A DNA stretch of 57,068 nt, taken from NCBI GenBank assembly GCA_023391815.1, contig JAEWAF010000028.1, forward strand, positions 1 through 57,068, given 5' to 3'. Position 1 is the first letter of the stretch. Each line of letters starts with the position of its first letter. Made by a program: the position numbers and the translations under genes. Below are positions 50,001 to 57,068 of the stretch, one piece after another. The notes beneath the pieces are model-generated. The model made no database searches, had not been told where the DNA came from, and was given only the letters and a program-made list of their open reading frames with translations. This stretch comes from Pseudomonadota bacterium (lineage in GTDB: Bacteria; Pseudomonadota; Gammaproteobacteria; Steroidobacterales; Steroidobacteraceae).

Positions 50001-51602
50001 AAAGGCATCGAGCTCATCGTTTGTCCGCCGGTGCATGGCGAGCAGGTGCTGTTGGGCGATCCGCTACGCGTGCGGCAGATCGTGATGAACCTCGTCGGCA
50101 ACGCCGTGAAGTTCACGTCGCAGGGTGAAGTTGTCGTGCGCGCCGATGTGAGCATCGTCGACGAGGATCGAGCGGTCGCTCGAATTTCGGTGACCGATAC
50201 CGGCATCGGCATGGATGAAGCGGCCGTGAAGCGAATCTTCGAGCCCTTCTCGCAGGCCGACGAGACCACCACGCGTAAGTTCGGCGGTACCGGACTGGGG
50301 CTTGCGATTTGTCGCGAGCTGTCCGACATCATGGGCGGCGAGATCACGGTGGAGAGCGCCCCACAGATTGGCTCGACGTTCCATTTGTCGCTGCCGCTGC
50401 AGCTTGGGTCCGCCCCAGCTGTGCACGAGACGGCACTGCCTCGTCGTGTCGTTCGCATTCTCACTCGGCGTACGTCACTTCGTGAGTCACTGACGCGGCA
50501 TGTGTCTTCGCTGGGTCTCGTGATTGCCGACGACCTGACGGTTGCGGATGAGATCACGATCCTCGATGCGAGCACGCACGCCGAAGACTTGAAACATCTG
50601 TTGTCCGCCCAGTCGTCGTGGCCGGGGCTCATCGTTATCGCCACCCATGCCGAGGCCGAATTTAACAATCTCCGTGGGTTGCTCGACGAGAAGGCCCTCG
50701 TGCTCAAGCCCGTCCACCGGATCGCTTTGCGCGAAGCACTCGCGGTCGTGACGGGCGTCGATCTGGCGTCGTCCGACCCGTCCCGCAGCGGAACCAGCGA
50801 TACCCCCTCGCTCAAAGGGCATGTGCTGCTCGTCGAGGATGAGCCGGTCAACGCGGCCGTGGCCGAAGGTTATCTCGCCAGTCTGGGTTGCACGAGCGTT
50901 TGGGTGAAGAGCGGCAACGAAGCGGTGGCGCGCAGCGCCGGCGAGCGCTTCGATCTGATCCTGATGGATCTGAACATGCCCGACATGGATGGCTTCGCGG
51001 CAAGCAAATTGATTCGTCAGCGTGCGAAGCAGGGCGAGCGCATACCGATCGTCGCACTCACGGCCCACGACGCGACCACGTATCGAGACAAATGTTTGCG
51101 CGCCGACATGGATGACATCCTCACCAAGCCGTACACGCTGGATGAGTGCGCGCGCTTGTTACGTAAGTGGCTAGCGTTGGCGGCTACCGATGCAACGGCG
51201 CAAGTGATCAAGCTGCCGGCCGCACCGGCAAAGCAAGATACACTCGCGAGCGTCGATGCCACCGCGGTCGCTTCGATGAGGAAGCTGAGCGCTCGGGGGC
51301 ACACTGACTTGTACTCGAAGCTCGTGGAGTTGTTCAGAACCGGCTCGACGGAATCTTTGGCGCAGCTGAGTGCGGCCATGGCTGCGCAAGATCTGAAAGC
51401 CGCGGCCGGCATCTGTCACAAACTGGCTTCGAGCGCTTCGAACGTCGGTGCGCTGACCTACGGTAAGGAACTGCGGCGTCTCGAACAGCTCTGCATCGCC
51501 GGCGATGAGCAACCAGCAGCCACGCTGCACGAAACGATTCAGGCGGCGCATGAGCCTCTGCTGAATGCGCTAGTGGGGCTGACGATGAAGGCGAGCGCAT
51601 GA
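47094..51602 (+). CDS. hybrid sensor histidine kinase with two-component propeller (HTCS-like)
   Basis: A 1502-residue inner-membrane signalling protein. A signal/anchor is followed by about 14 propeller repeats (xWIGTxxGGLxRxD; about 50-690), a Y_Y_Y domain (about 725-815), a membrane helix (about 822-840), a HisKA domain with His886 (MSHELRTPMNG), an HATPase (NAVKFT, DTGIGM, FGGTGLGL), a degenerate receiver-like segment (about 1120-1225), a true receiver with Asp1292 (LILMDLNMPD), and an Hpt domain with His1442 (CHKLASSASN). Such sensors often read polysaccharide fragments in the periplasm. TTG 47094 is uncertain; GTG 47127 gives a cleaner signal peptide. Its stop overlaps the next gene. 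Confidence 0.92.
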   Translation: MSLQTSGKLRLVSAKPPTRPWRASLIIAGWLLGASIATAADAPPLILEHLTTAEGLPQSTVMATLQDSQGFVWLGTEDGLVRYDGHLLHRYAAVRGEPGSLSGNYIWDIAEDAGGDLWIAIRDGGVARWQRKSDTFTIYRHHPDQPDSLASDSVRTLLVDAHGNVWIGTSDSGVDVLDPLTGGVRHLRSTGRGRAALSSDHIFTLSQSRSGDIWIGTQAGLDLWRHDDESIAPFGPPAGAPGSLVGQEISHVFEDKSGAVWVGSFKVGLTRLDREGRLLAEYRHGRESHALINDDVRSILEDRAGRLWVGTADGLELLDRASGQFTHFRRDDSNPDSLRDSFVMSLYEDGAGVIWVGTRSGGVSRWNPRSWELGGQRPQWVGSGPVNSFADAGEGRVWIATLDGGLRQFDPRTNEAISLDELTPDHQQLRDERVMPLLHDHLGTLWIGTMSGGVKKLTTTGRIESIPVKAGDPRATSAAGIMSIAESRSGQIWIGTFGGGLNVLDPASGAIRQLPFGAQPGAVSAGEVTSLAEDARGNWWIGTLNGLNLARADGHVLKVFKNDPKDTASLAADVIYAVAIDAHDRVWVATDGGGLAQIVGSSAAPDQIRFKTYMREQGLSSDTLYGIVPDAAGSLWLSGNAGLMRFDPESGAIKTFHREHGLQGEEFAFGAYHRLKDGRVCFGGPGGFNIFDPTRLSESRQPPRLALTNVDILGVRMRSQKPFWLLDNIPLNYRDSILSLDFGVLDFGSTRHNRLAYRMPGLSDEWIDLGNQRRVTLTTLPAGEHVLEVRAASSDSGWSEQPLKITIHRAPAPWQSPWAYAVYAALILGVILYRAHRQRRKFQAVVQQRELLESEVKLRTRELVESNRQLAEAAQAKSNFLDRMSHELRTPMNGVVGMTELLSRTQLSATQSHLTKTIRSSAQILLQIVNDLLDLSKIRAGKVVLEALPIDLGQVLEECTSLFAGAAESKGIELIVCPPVHGEQVLLGDPLRVRQIVMNLVGNAVKFTSQGEVVVRADVSIVDEDRAVARISVTDTGIGMDEAAVKRIFEPFSQADETTTRKFGGTGLGLAICRELSDIMGGEITVESAPQIGSTFHLSLPLQLGSAPAVHETALPRRVVRILTRRTSLRESLTRHVSSLGLVIADDLTVADEITILDASTHAEDLKHLLSAQSSWPGLIVIATHAEAEFNNLRGLLDEKALVLKPVHRIALREALAVVTGVDLASSDPSRSGTSDTPSLKGHVLLVEDEPVNAAVAEGYLASLGCTSVWVKSGNEAVARSAGERFDLILMDLNMPDMDGFAASKLIRQRAKQGERIPIVALTAHDATTYRDKCLRADMDDILTKPYTLDECARLLRKWLALAATDATAQVIKLPAAPAKQDTLASVDATAVASMRKLSARGHTDLYSKLVELFRTGSTESLAQLSAAMAAQDLKAAAGICHKLASSASNVGALTYGKELRRLEQLCIAGDEQPAATLHETIQAAHEPLLNALVGLTMKASA

Positions 51603-53371
51603 GCATCGTGAATCGTCATCCGGGCATTGCCATCCTCGCCGACGACGAGTCGACCGGTCTGGTGCTGTTGGAAGAATCGGCCGCACAGGTCGGTCTGGAG
51701 TCCCTGGCGTTCGACAACGGCGCGGATGCGCTCGCGGCCGCGCTGACCAATCAAGTGGCCATCGTGCTGCTCGATGTCGACATGCCCGGCCTGAATGGCT
51801 ATGAAGTCTGCCGCCGATTGCGCGCCGACGCTCGTTTCGCTACGACACCGATTGTGATGGTGACCGGCCATGAGGACTCGGACGCGATCACGTTGGCATT
51901 CGAGGCCGGTGCGACCGACTTCGTCTCCAAGCCCGTGAACTGGGCATTGCTACCCCGTCGACTCGAATACATCCTGCGCAACGCGGCCGATGCGCGAGCG
52001 CTGATCGCGAGCGCCGAAAGGATCGAGCGACTCGCTTATTACGACACGCTGACGGGTCTGCCCAATCGACAGCGCTGTATGGAAACCGCTGCCGCGATGT
52101 TCGACGTGGCGGGGCAGGCGGGCGAGAGTGCGGCGGTCGTTTATATCGATTTGAACAGTCTGAAGCGCGTGAACGATTCGTTCGGTCACGCGATGGGCGA
52201 CGCCGTGTTGCGAGCCTTCGCGGATCGACTCGTGCGCACCGTGGACGAGTTTGGCATCGAGCCCGAGCGAGTATTGATTTCGCGGCTCGGTGGCGACGAG
52301 TTCGTGGTGGTACTGCGACAGGCGGATGCGCGTGAAACCGCGTTGACCATCGCGCGCAAGTGCGCCGACGCTTTCAAGCTGGCCATCACACACGATGCGC
52401 TGGAGTTCTATTCGTCACCGAACATCGGGGTGGCGGTCTATCCGGACGATGGCGCGAACGTGGCCACCGTGTTCAAGCACGCGGACACGGCGATGTATCA
52501 CGCCAAGGCAACCTCCGGCGCCGTCGCCTCGTACGCGCCGGCCATGAGCGCCAGACTGCGTGACTGGCTCGAGCTGGAGAGCCGACTGCGCAAGGCGGTT
52601 CACAACGATCTGCTGAGCCTGGTGTTCCAGCCCAAGTTCCGCATCAAGGATCGCAAGCTGGTCGGTGTCGAAGCGCTACTACGCTGGCGCGACGCCGAGT
52701 TCGGCGACATCTCGCCGAATCGGTTCGTCGAGATTGCCGAAGACAGTGGTTTGATCCTGGACATGAGCGGTTGGGTGGTGCGAGCGGTGTGCCGGCAGCT
52801 GCGCAAGTGGCTGGATCGCGGCATCGTGCTGCCCGTCGCGATCAATTGCTCCGGCAAGGAGTTGTTGCATGGCGATCCCGCGAAGGTCGTGGAAACCGAG
52901 GCGAGGGCGGCGAACGTGCCGGCCTCGCTGATCGAGATCGAACTGACCGAGTCCTTGCTGATCAAGGATTCGGCGACGGTGCAGAGCGCGCTGAAACGTT
53001 TCCGAGAACTGGGCTGTCGGATCGCGCTGGACGACTTCGGCACCGGCTATTCATCGCTGGCCTATATCACTCGTTTCCCGCCGGATCGGATCAAGATCGA
53101 CAAGGCGTTCGTGCGGGACATCGAGAGCTCGCCGGGGGATGCGGCGGTGGCGAGCGCGATCCTCTCGCTCGCTCATAGTTTGAATCTGGTGGTTACCGCC
53201 GAAGGTGTGGAGCGCCAGGGGCAGCTCGACTGGCTGCTGGAGCGGGGCTGCCACGAAGTACAGGGATTTCTGCTGGCCACGCCGCTCTCGGTGGCGGATC
53301 TCGAAGCACGTTTCTTCCCTACGGCGCACGAAGCGGCCTCAGAGCCGCGGCAGCTGTCGTCGCGGGCCTAG
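51599..53371 (+). CDS. response regulator REC-GGDEF-EAL
   Basis: A 590-residue protein with a receiver (phospho-Asp59 in VLLDVDMPG), GGDEF (RLGGDEFVVVL, intact) and EAL domain (EALLRW, ELTES, DDFGTG, KIDKAF, all intact). It could both make and degrade c-di-GMP. Overlap ATGA with the hybrid kinase makes it the likely output of that phosphorelay via the Hpt His. It ends one base before the convergent cyclase gene. Confidence 0.95.
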   Translation: MSIVNRHPGIAILADDESTGLVLLEESAAQVGLESLAFDNGADALAAALTNQVAIVLLDVDMPGLNGYEVCRRLRADARFATTPIVMVTGHEDSDAITLAFEAGATDFVSKPVNWALLPRRLEYILRNAADARALIASAERIERLAYYDTLTGLPNRQRCMETAAAMFDVAGQAGESAAVVYIDLNSLKRVNDSFGHAMGDAVLRAFADRLVRTVDEFGIEPERVLISRLGGDEFVVVLRQADARETALTIARKCADAFKLAITHDALEFYSSPNIGVAVYPDDGANVATVFKHADTAMYHAKATSGAVASYAPAMSARLRDWLELESRLRKAVHNDLLSLVFQPKFRIKDRKLVGVEALLRWRDAEFGDISPNRFVEIAEDSGLILDMSGWVVRAVCRQLRKWLDRGIVLPVAINCSGKELLHGDPAKVVETEARAANVPASLIEIELTESLLIKDSATVQSALKRFRELGCRIALDDFGTGYSSLAYITRFPPDRIKIDKAFVRDIESSPGDAAVASAILSLAHSLNLVVTAEGVERQGQLDWLLERGCHEVQGFLLATPLSVADLEARFFPTAHEAASEPRQLSSRA

Positions 53372-53372
53372 C

Positions 53373-54398
53373 TCAGCCGCTCGCGTACAGCGAAACGCGA
53401 TTGCGGCCCGCTTGCTTGCCGGCGTACATCGCCTTGTCCGCGCGGTCGAGCAGGGTCTCCAGCGTGTCCGTTTCCATGCTGGCCGCAACGCCGATTGAAA
53501 TCGTTACGCGATCGATGGATTGCTCGGTGCCGTTGCGTCGGATGGTGCGGGAAGAGGTGGCCGCGCAGATCCGCTTCGCCAGAATGGTCGCGCCTTCGAT
53601 CGTGGTGTCGGGCAGAAAGATCGCGAACTCTTCGCCACCGATGCGCGCCGCGATGTCACGACCTTTGATGCTTTCGCAAATGACCTGCGCGACCGCTCGC
53701 AGCACCTTGTCGCCGAGCAGGTGACCGTACGTGTCGTTCAGTGCTTTGAAATGATCGATATCGGCGAGCAGCATGACTCCGCCTTTGAGCGAGCCTGCAT
53801 CCTCCACGAACGATCGCATGCGCTGCTCCACGCCGCGTCGATTGAGCATTCCGGTCAGCGGGTCGAGCTTGGCCTGGTGCTCGGCTTGTTTCAGCTGTTC
53901 GGCCAGGTTGCGCGCTTCCCGGGTCGAGCGCTCCAGCTGCTCCGTCAATTCCTCCGTCACGATTCGCATGCGCTCGGTATCGGTGATGAGGTCGGCCACG
54001 ATATCCGTGATCAGTTCCATGGCCAGCGGCTGGGTCAGCTGGCTCTTGTGAAGCTGCAGCGTCTGGTTGAACTGCGAGGCCTCGATGCCTGCGCTGGACG
54101 CGGCCGTGGCCGTATCCGACAGGAGCGTCTGAAGGCGTTGATGCATGCGCTCCAGCGCTTCAGCGTCGCGTGCGATGACGAAGTTCGCGTGCAGCCGCCA
54201 AACGTCGTCGTCGGTCAGCGACTCGCGCCGCGCCACACGCTGATCGAGCTCGTTGCTCAACCTGGGATTGATGCCCGCGACGTGCTCATACCAGAGGGTA
54301 TAGGTCTGAGGGTGGTAAGCGGCCCGATGCTGCGCCATCAACGGCAGCGTCAGGCGCAGGATCTCCGCGCTTTGTTCTTTGGTCTCTTTGTATCGCAT
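53373..54398 (-). CDS. diguanylate cyclase
   Basis: A 341-residue cytoplasmic protein. Residues 1-165 are helical and of unknown type (MRYKETKEQSAEILRLTLPLMAQHRAAYHPQTYTLWYEHVAG pattern), then a coiled coil (EELTEQLERSTREARNLAEQLKQAEHQA) and a GGDEF domain with intact GGEEF (RIGGEEFAIFLPD) at about residue 253. The DPLTGMLNRRG start of the domain is typical. It should be active. Convergent with the REC-GGDEF-EAL gene, so the three c-di-GMP genes lie within 11 kb. Confidence 0.93.
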   Translation of the reverse strand: MRYKETKEQSAEILRLTLPLMAQHRAAYHPQTYTLWYEHVAGINPRLSNELDQRVARRESLTDDDVWRLHANFVIARDAEALERMHQRLQTLLSDTATAASSAGIEASQFNQTLQLHKSQLTQPLAMELITDIVADLITDTERMRIVTEELTEQLERSTREARNLAEQLKQAEHQAKLDPLTGMLNRRGVEQRMRSFVEDAGSLKGGVMLLADIDHFKALNDTYGHLLGDKVLRAVAQVICESIKGRDIAARIGGEEFAIFLPDTTIEGATILAKRICAATSSRTIRRNGTEQSIDRVTISIGVAASMETDTLETLLDRADKAMYAGKQAGRNRVSLYASG

Positions 54399-54873
54399 TG
54401 TTGGCGCCGGTTTGCCCGGACTTTGTCATTCCCCGTTCGACCCCGACCTCCCGGGGCCAGCGATCGCGCGCGGGCGCGATCGCCAAGTGTCAAGTCTGCG
54501 GGTGGCGGAGTTCATTGACAAGGCAAATCCGCAAAAGGCCCTCGAGCCGCTCCGCCCAACGACATCCAGACGGCCGCCGTCACCGCCGCGGGGACTGCCT
54601 TGGCGCAAGCTTACAAAAGTGCGTCCGGGACTCGATCCCGGCCAATGTTTGAACGAAGCCCAGTCGCCCTCGATCGATCGAGCAAGGCTCGCCCGGCTGC
54701 CGCCTCGGCGCTGAATCCACGCCTGCAAATCTCATGCATCGATAGCGCTAGTCGCGCGAAGGACATGCGTGACTGAAGGTGCCGGCAACCGAACGCAGTT
54801 GGCTGTCCACCGGGCTGAAACTCGGGCTCCTGTTCGAACGTACTGTCCGTGAGGTAACAACAAGGAGCGCATC
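54399..54873. other. intergenic region between the cyclase and a small secreted protein
   Basis: About 475 bases. A CCGGGA-5-TCCCGG hairpin (about 54627-54643) and a short GATCGATCGA run near 54675 are visible. The small frames here have random-looking, Arg/Ser-rich products. I recognise no riboswitch or RNA gene. Confidence 0.5.
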
Positions 54874-55179
54874 GTGGCTTCCAAACTCATGCTGTCGGTG
54901 CTGTTGGCACTCGGCCTGTCGCTGTCCGCCGGTGCCGCCGAAGATCCTGCAAATAGCAAACTACTGAAGCAATGCGAGTCGGCCAAAGGGCAGGTGAAGC
55001 GCGAGTGCGAGGCCGTCGCGAAAGACATGATCAAGAAGCAGCCAGGGGAAGAGCGCGAGGACAAGACGGATCAGGACATCACTCATTCGAGTCCTGCGAT
55101 GACGAGTCCATCGGAGGCGAAACCGGCCACGCCGAAGAAGGAGGGCAGTCGGACGAGCGAGCAGAATCGGTCGCGGTGA
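54874..55179 (+). CDS. small secreted hypothetical protein
   Basis: A 101-residue protein with a clear signal peptide (MASKLMLSVLLALGLSLSAGA-AE). The mature part has two Cys (KQCESAKGQVKRECEAVAKD) and a highly charged, Lys/Glu/Ser/Thr/Pro-rich tail without structure. GTG at 54874 with AAGGAG six bases upstream is well supported. No family is recognised. Periplasmic or cell-surface location is likely. Confidence 0.75.
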   Translation: MASKLMLSVLLALGLSLSAGAAEDPANSKLLKQCESAKGQVKRECEAVAKDMIKKQPGEEREDKTDQDITHSSPAMTSPSEAKPATPKKEGSRTSEQNRSR

Positions 55180-55260
55180 GGCGGCCACGGCAGTTTCGTC
55201 GGCAAGTCGCATCATCAACTGCAAGGCAGTGCTGTGAAGGCTTCGCCTCACTCCTGCCGC

Positions 55261-56595
55261 TCAGCGCGGTTCCAGCCTTTGCAGCGCCCAAGCCGTCACC
55301 ATCACTTCGACCGCATAGCCTTTGGATCCGCCGACTACGATGCCGCCACTGCCGCCACTGCTGGGGAGGCCGTCGGGTCGGCGTGTCTGTACGCCGAACG
55401 TGCCGCCGCCCTGTAGTGCTCGCCTGCCGGTAGCGCTCTTCTCGAAGTACTTCATTTCCAGATCGAGCCAATTGTCGTCATAGAGGCGCGGTGTGGCCTC
55501 GGCGATCAAACCTTCCGCAGCATCGAATGTGAAAGACTCGCCGTTTTGTAAAACCACACTCACCGTGACTTCCTCGCCATTCACCTTGCAACGAACGTCT
55601 ACTTGCACCGGACCATCCACCAGAACCCGACCGTCTTCGACAGGTGCCGTCAACTGTTCGGGGATGGTCGGATCCATTCCAGCCTGGGTGCGCAGCGAAG
55701 CGATATACCGCTTTAATTTCGCTTCCTCCTTGCGATGCCTTTGCGACAAGGCAGTGAGCTGCGACGGCGTCAGGAACGCGGCCGCCTGAGTTTCGATCTC
55801 ACGATGTGCCTCCACGCGCTCGCGCCAATGCGTTTCATACAATCCGATCTGGAGATCGGTTTGTTGCTGTTCGGCTAGCGGCGTGCCCGCACGCCACGGT
55901 CGCAATTGCCACCCGCGAGACTGCTCTGCCGCTCGACGCCGCTGTTCGAACAGCACATCGATGAGCTTCTCCTTTTGATCCGGGCGCAATCCGTCGCTGG
56001 CGTCGAGTTGCGCTCCGAAATCATTGACCTGGTGGCGGTCGCCCAGGGAATCGGCGAACCTTTGATAGCGCTGCAGTCCCTGCTCGCCGAGCAACGCTCG
56101 CAATCCTTCGATGCGACGAGTGATTCTCTCAGCCTGTAGCTGCATGTCCAACTGCCCCTCGCGGGGTTCGTAGAGGCGATCGAGCTGCGCCATCTGCTGC
56201 TCGGTGAGAAATTCGATCAAGTCATCCATCTTCGTCGCGTCGAGCCCCAGCACTCCGGCTGCGTCGACGTGCTCTCGCTCAATCATCGCCCGCTGCTCCG
56301 CCACCAAGGCAGGGCGTTGCGCTGGATCGTTCAGGCGCTCACGCATGCGTTGTGCAATCTGCTCCGCCTCTTCTCCGGTCGCGAATCGAAGCACCCCTTG
56401 TTCTCCACTGCCGCCATCGGCCGATTCGGCGCGCATCAGTGGCACGAGACGATGTGTTGGCGCCATATCCGCCGCTCTGTGCTGCACGATGCTATTAGGA
56501 GCATCGTTTGCTCCGGGAGATTGCGACTCGGCGGCAGTGGCCGAGATTGCTAGGGCGAGAAGCGGTAACCCCGAGCGGTGAGCAAAGGTCTTCAT
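55261..56595 (-). CDS. exported helical protein of unknown function
   Basis: A 444-residue protein with a signal peptide (about 1-22, ISATAA-ES). Residues about 65-310 are mostly charged helices with Gln/Arg/Glu and LTEQQ, LRPDQKEK and LTPSQLTALSQRH stretches, like the LTXXQ motif of periplasmic CpxP/Spy-type chaperones. The C-terminal part (about 325-420) is beta-like with a Gly-rich end. I do not recognise the whole architecture. It is convergent with the small secreted protein, 80 bases apart. Confidence 0.75.
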   Translation of the reverse strand: MKTFAHRSGLPLLALAISATAAESQSPGANDAPNSIVQHRAADMAPTHRLVPLMRAESADGGSGEQGVLRFATGEEAEQIAQRMRERLNDPAQRPALVAEQRAMIEREHVDAAGVLGLDATKMDDLIEFLTEQQMAQLDRLYEPREGQLDMQLQAERITRRIEGLRALLGEQGLQRYQRFADSLGDRHQVNDFGAQLDASDGLRPDQKEKLIDVLFEQRRRAAEQSRGWQLRPWRAGTPLAEQQQTDLQIGLYETHWRERVEAHREIETQAAAFLTPSQLTALSQRHRKEEAKLKRYIASLRTQAGMDPTIPEQLTAPVEDGRVLVDGPVQVDVRCKVNGEEVTVSVVLQNGESFTFDAAEGLIAEATPRLYDDNWLDLEMKYFEKSATGRRALQGGGTFGVQTRRPDGLPSSGGSGGIVVGGSKGYAVEVMVTAWALQRLEPR

Positions 56596-57068
56596 CGATC
56601 CATTTCCTTGTGGCCCAAAGCCACGGATTTCGGAAGTGACGCTACGCGGTGTTCCGTCTAAAGAAATAACAACGAGTGCGGCCGGAAATTACGATACGAC
56701 TGCAGGGCGTTCAAATAGCAGAGCCAAGCTGAACCACACGTGACCATCGTTGGACTTGAAGATTCGCACGAGTTTGCTGGGATTCTCAATGTCGGCCTAC
56801 CACGGAAGGACATGCTGCTTCAGTCCGTGACTCTCGCCCCAGCTTTGCTTGGGGAGCCATTCGCGTGTGACAGCCTCGAGTGTCTGAAGGTGTGCGGCCC
56901 GTCTGTGGTGTTCATCTCTTTTTGGGTCTTCGGAATAGGTGATGGTGGAGGCGGCGACCCTCCAAAATGCGCGAATCTGCGCTGAATTGCGCAAGATTCG
57001 CGCTTGAGACTAAAGAAAGTTCCCCCCGGAAATACCCCCGCTTTTGACTGCCTGCTGCCGTGACCGGG
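56596..57068. other. gene-poor right end of the window
   Basis: About 470 bases with no well-supported gene. Two short frames overlap here: 56740-56985 (+, 81 codons) and 56797-56994 (-, 65 codons, TTG start). Neither has a good ribosome site or known family; the minus one looks slightly more protein-like. A long hairpin is listed separately. Confidence 0.5.
56969..57003. terminator. long hairpin near the right end
   Basis: GCGCGAATCTGCGC pairs with GCGC-A-AGATTCGCGC over 14 bp with one bulged A and loop TGAATT. On the minus strand it is followed by ATTTTGG, so it may terminate a gene lying to the right of the window. Confidence 0.5.

Noticed and set aside
54600..54660. tRNA T-arm-like sequence (GGGACTCGATCCC)
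   Set aside because: The loop has five bases, not seven, and no acceptor, D or anticodon stems can be drawn around it.
54426..54728. 100-codon minus-strand frame upstream of the cyclase
   Set aside because: Arg/Ser/Gly-rich product, no ribosome site and no family; it overlaps the likely cyclase promoter region.
57010..57037. possible sigma-28 (flagellar) promoter TAAAG...GGAAATAC
   Set aside because: Only about half of the -10 positions fit GCCGATAA and no flagellar gene is visible in the window.

Overview
The window is a high-GC stretch (roughly 60-65% by eye) of a gammaproteobacterial chromosome. The left end has the enterobacterial/pseudomonad-type order lpxK-ycaR-kdsB and rne <> rluC, maf(yceF) <> yceD-rpmF-plsX. 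With the fimT-pilVWXY1E cluster, the E. coli-like LexA and the overall codon use, this points to an environmental member of the Xanthomonadales/Nevskiales/Steroidobacter-like group. The taxon is an inference; no rRNA or tRNA gene is present.

Layout. 1-9.9 kb: envelope and housekeeping genes (LPS lpxK/kdsB, RNase E, RluC, Maf, L32, PlsX). 10-11.6 kb: a periplasmic L,D-transpeptidase and an Lpp/OprI-like lipoprotein. 12-20 kb: the minor-pilin operon fimT-pilV-pilW-pilX-pilY1-pilE. 20.1-20.75 kb: lexA with an SOS box. 20.76-35.3 kb: a complete nitrate-assimilation region with two divergent transcription units, nirB-(nirD::FAD reductase)-nasA to the left and nasT-nasS then nrtA-nrtB-nrtCD-porin to the right. 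35.3-43 kb: mixed single genes (ArsC-like, Tat-exported M19-like protein, HPF-like, KTSC, FHA-SulP fusion, YchJ, Mn-exporter type UPF0016 behind a yybP-ykoY riboswitch, MFS). 43-54.4 kb: a chemoreceptor remnant, then signalling genes (degenerate GGDEF/EAL, subtilase with a hexapeptide repeat tail, giant hybrid histidine kinase, REC-GGDEF-EAL, diguanylate cyclase). 54.4-57 kb: two secreted proteins of unknown function and a gene-poor end.

How it works together. The nitrate region is the best-supported integrated system. NrtABCD would import nitrate, NasA reduce it to nitrite, the NirD::FAD protein pass NADH electrons, and NirB make ammonium. Three near-perfect -24/-12 (sigma-54) promoters drive nirB, nasT and nrtA. 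NtrC-type dyads lie at suitable distances. The nrtA leader carries two hexaloop stem-loops and a strong intrinsic terminator, as expected for NasT (ANTAR) antitermination gated by the nitrate sensor NasS. Nitrogen limitation and nitrate would therefore be read as an AND gate.

Most unusual items: the FHA-SulP-STAS fusion, the NirD-FAD reductase fusion, the single-chain nitrate ABC ATPase with one degenerate site, the (GYTWSK)n-tailed subtilase, the M19-like protein lacking part of its metal site, the double-degenerate GGDEF/EAL protein, the three-hairpin cassette after rluC, and plsX with no canonical start codon in the expected place.
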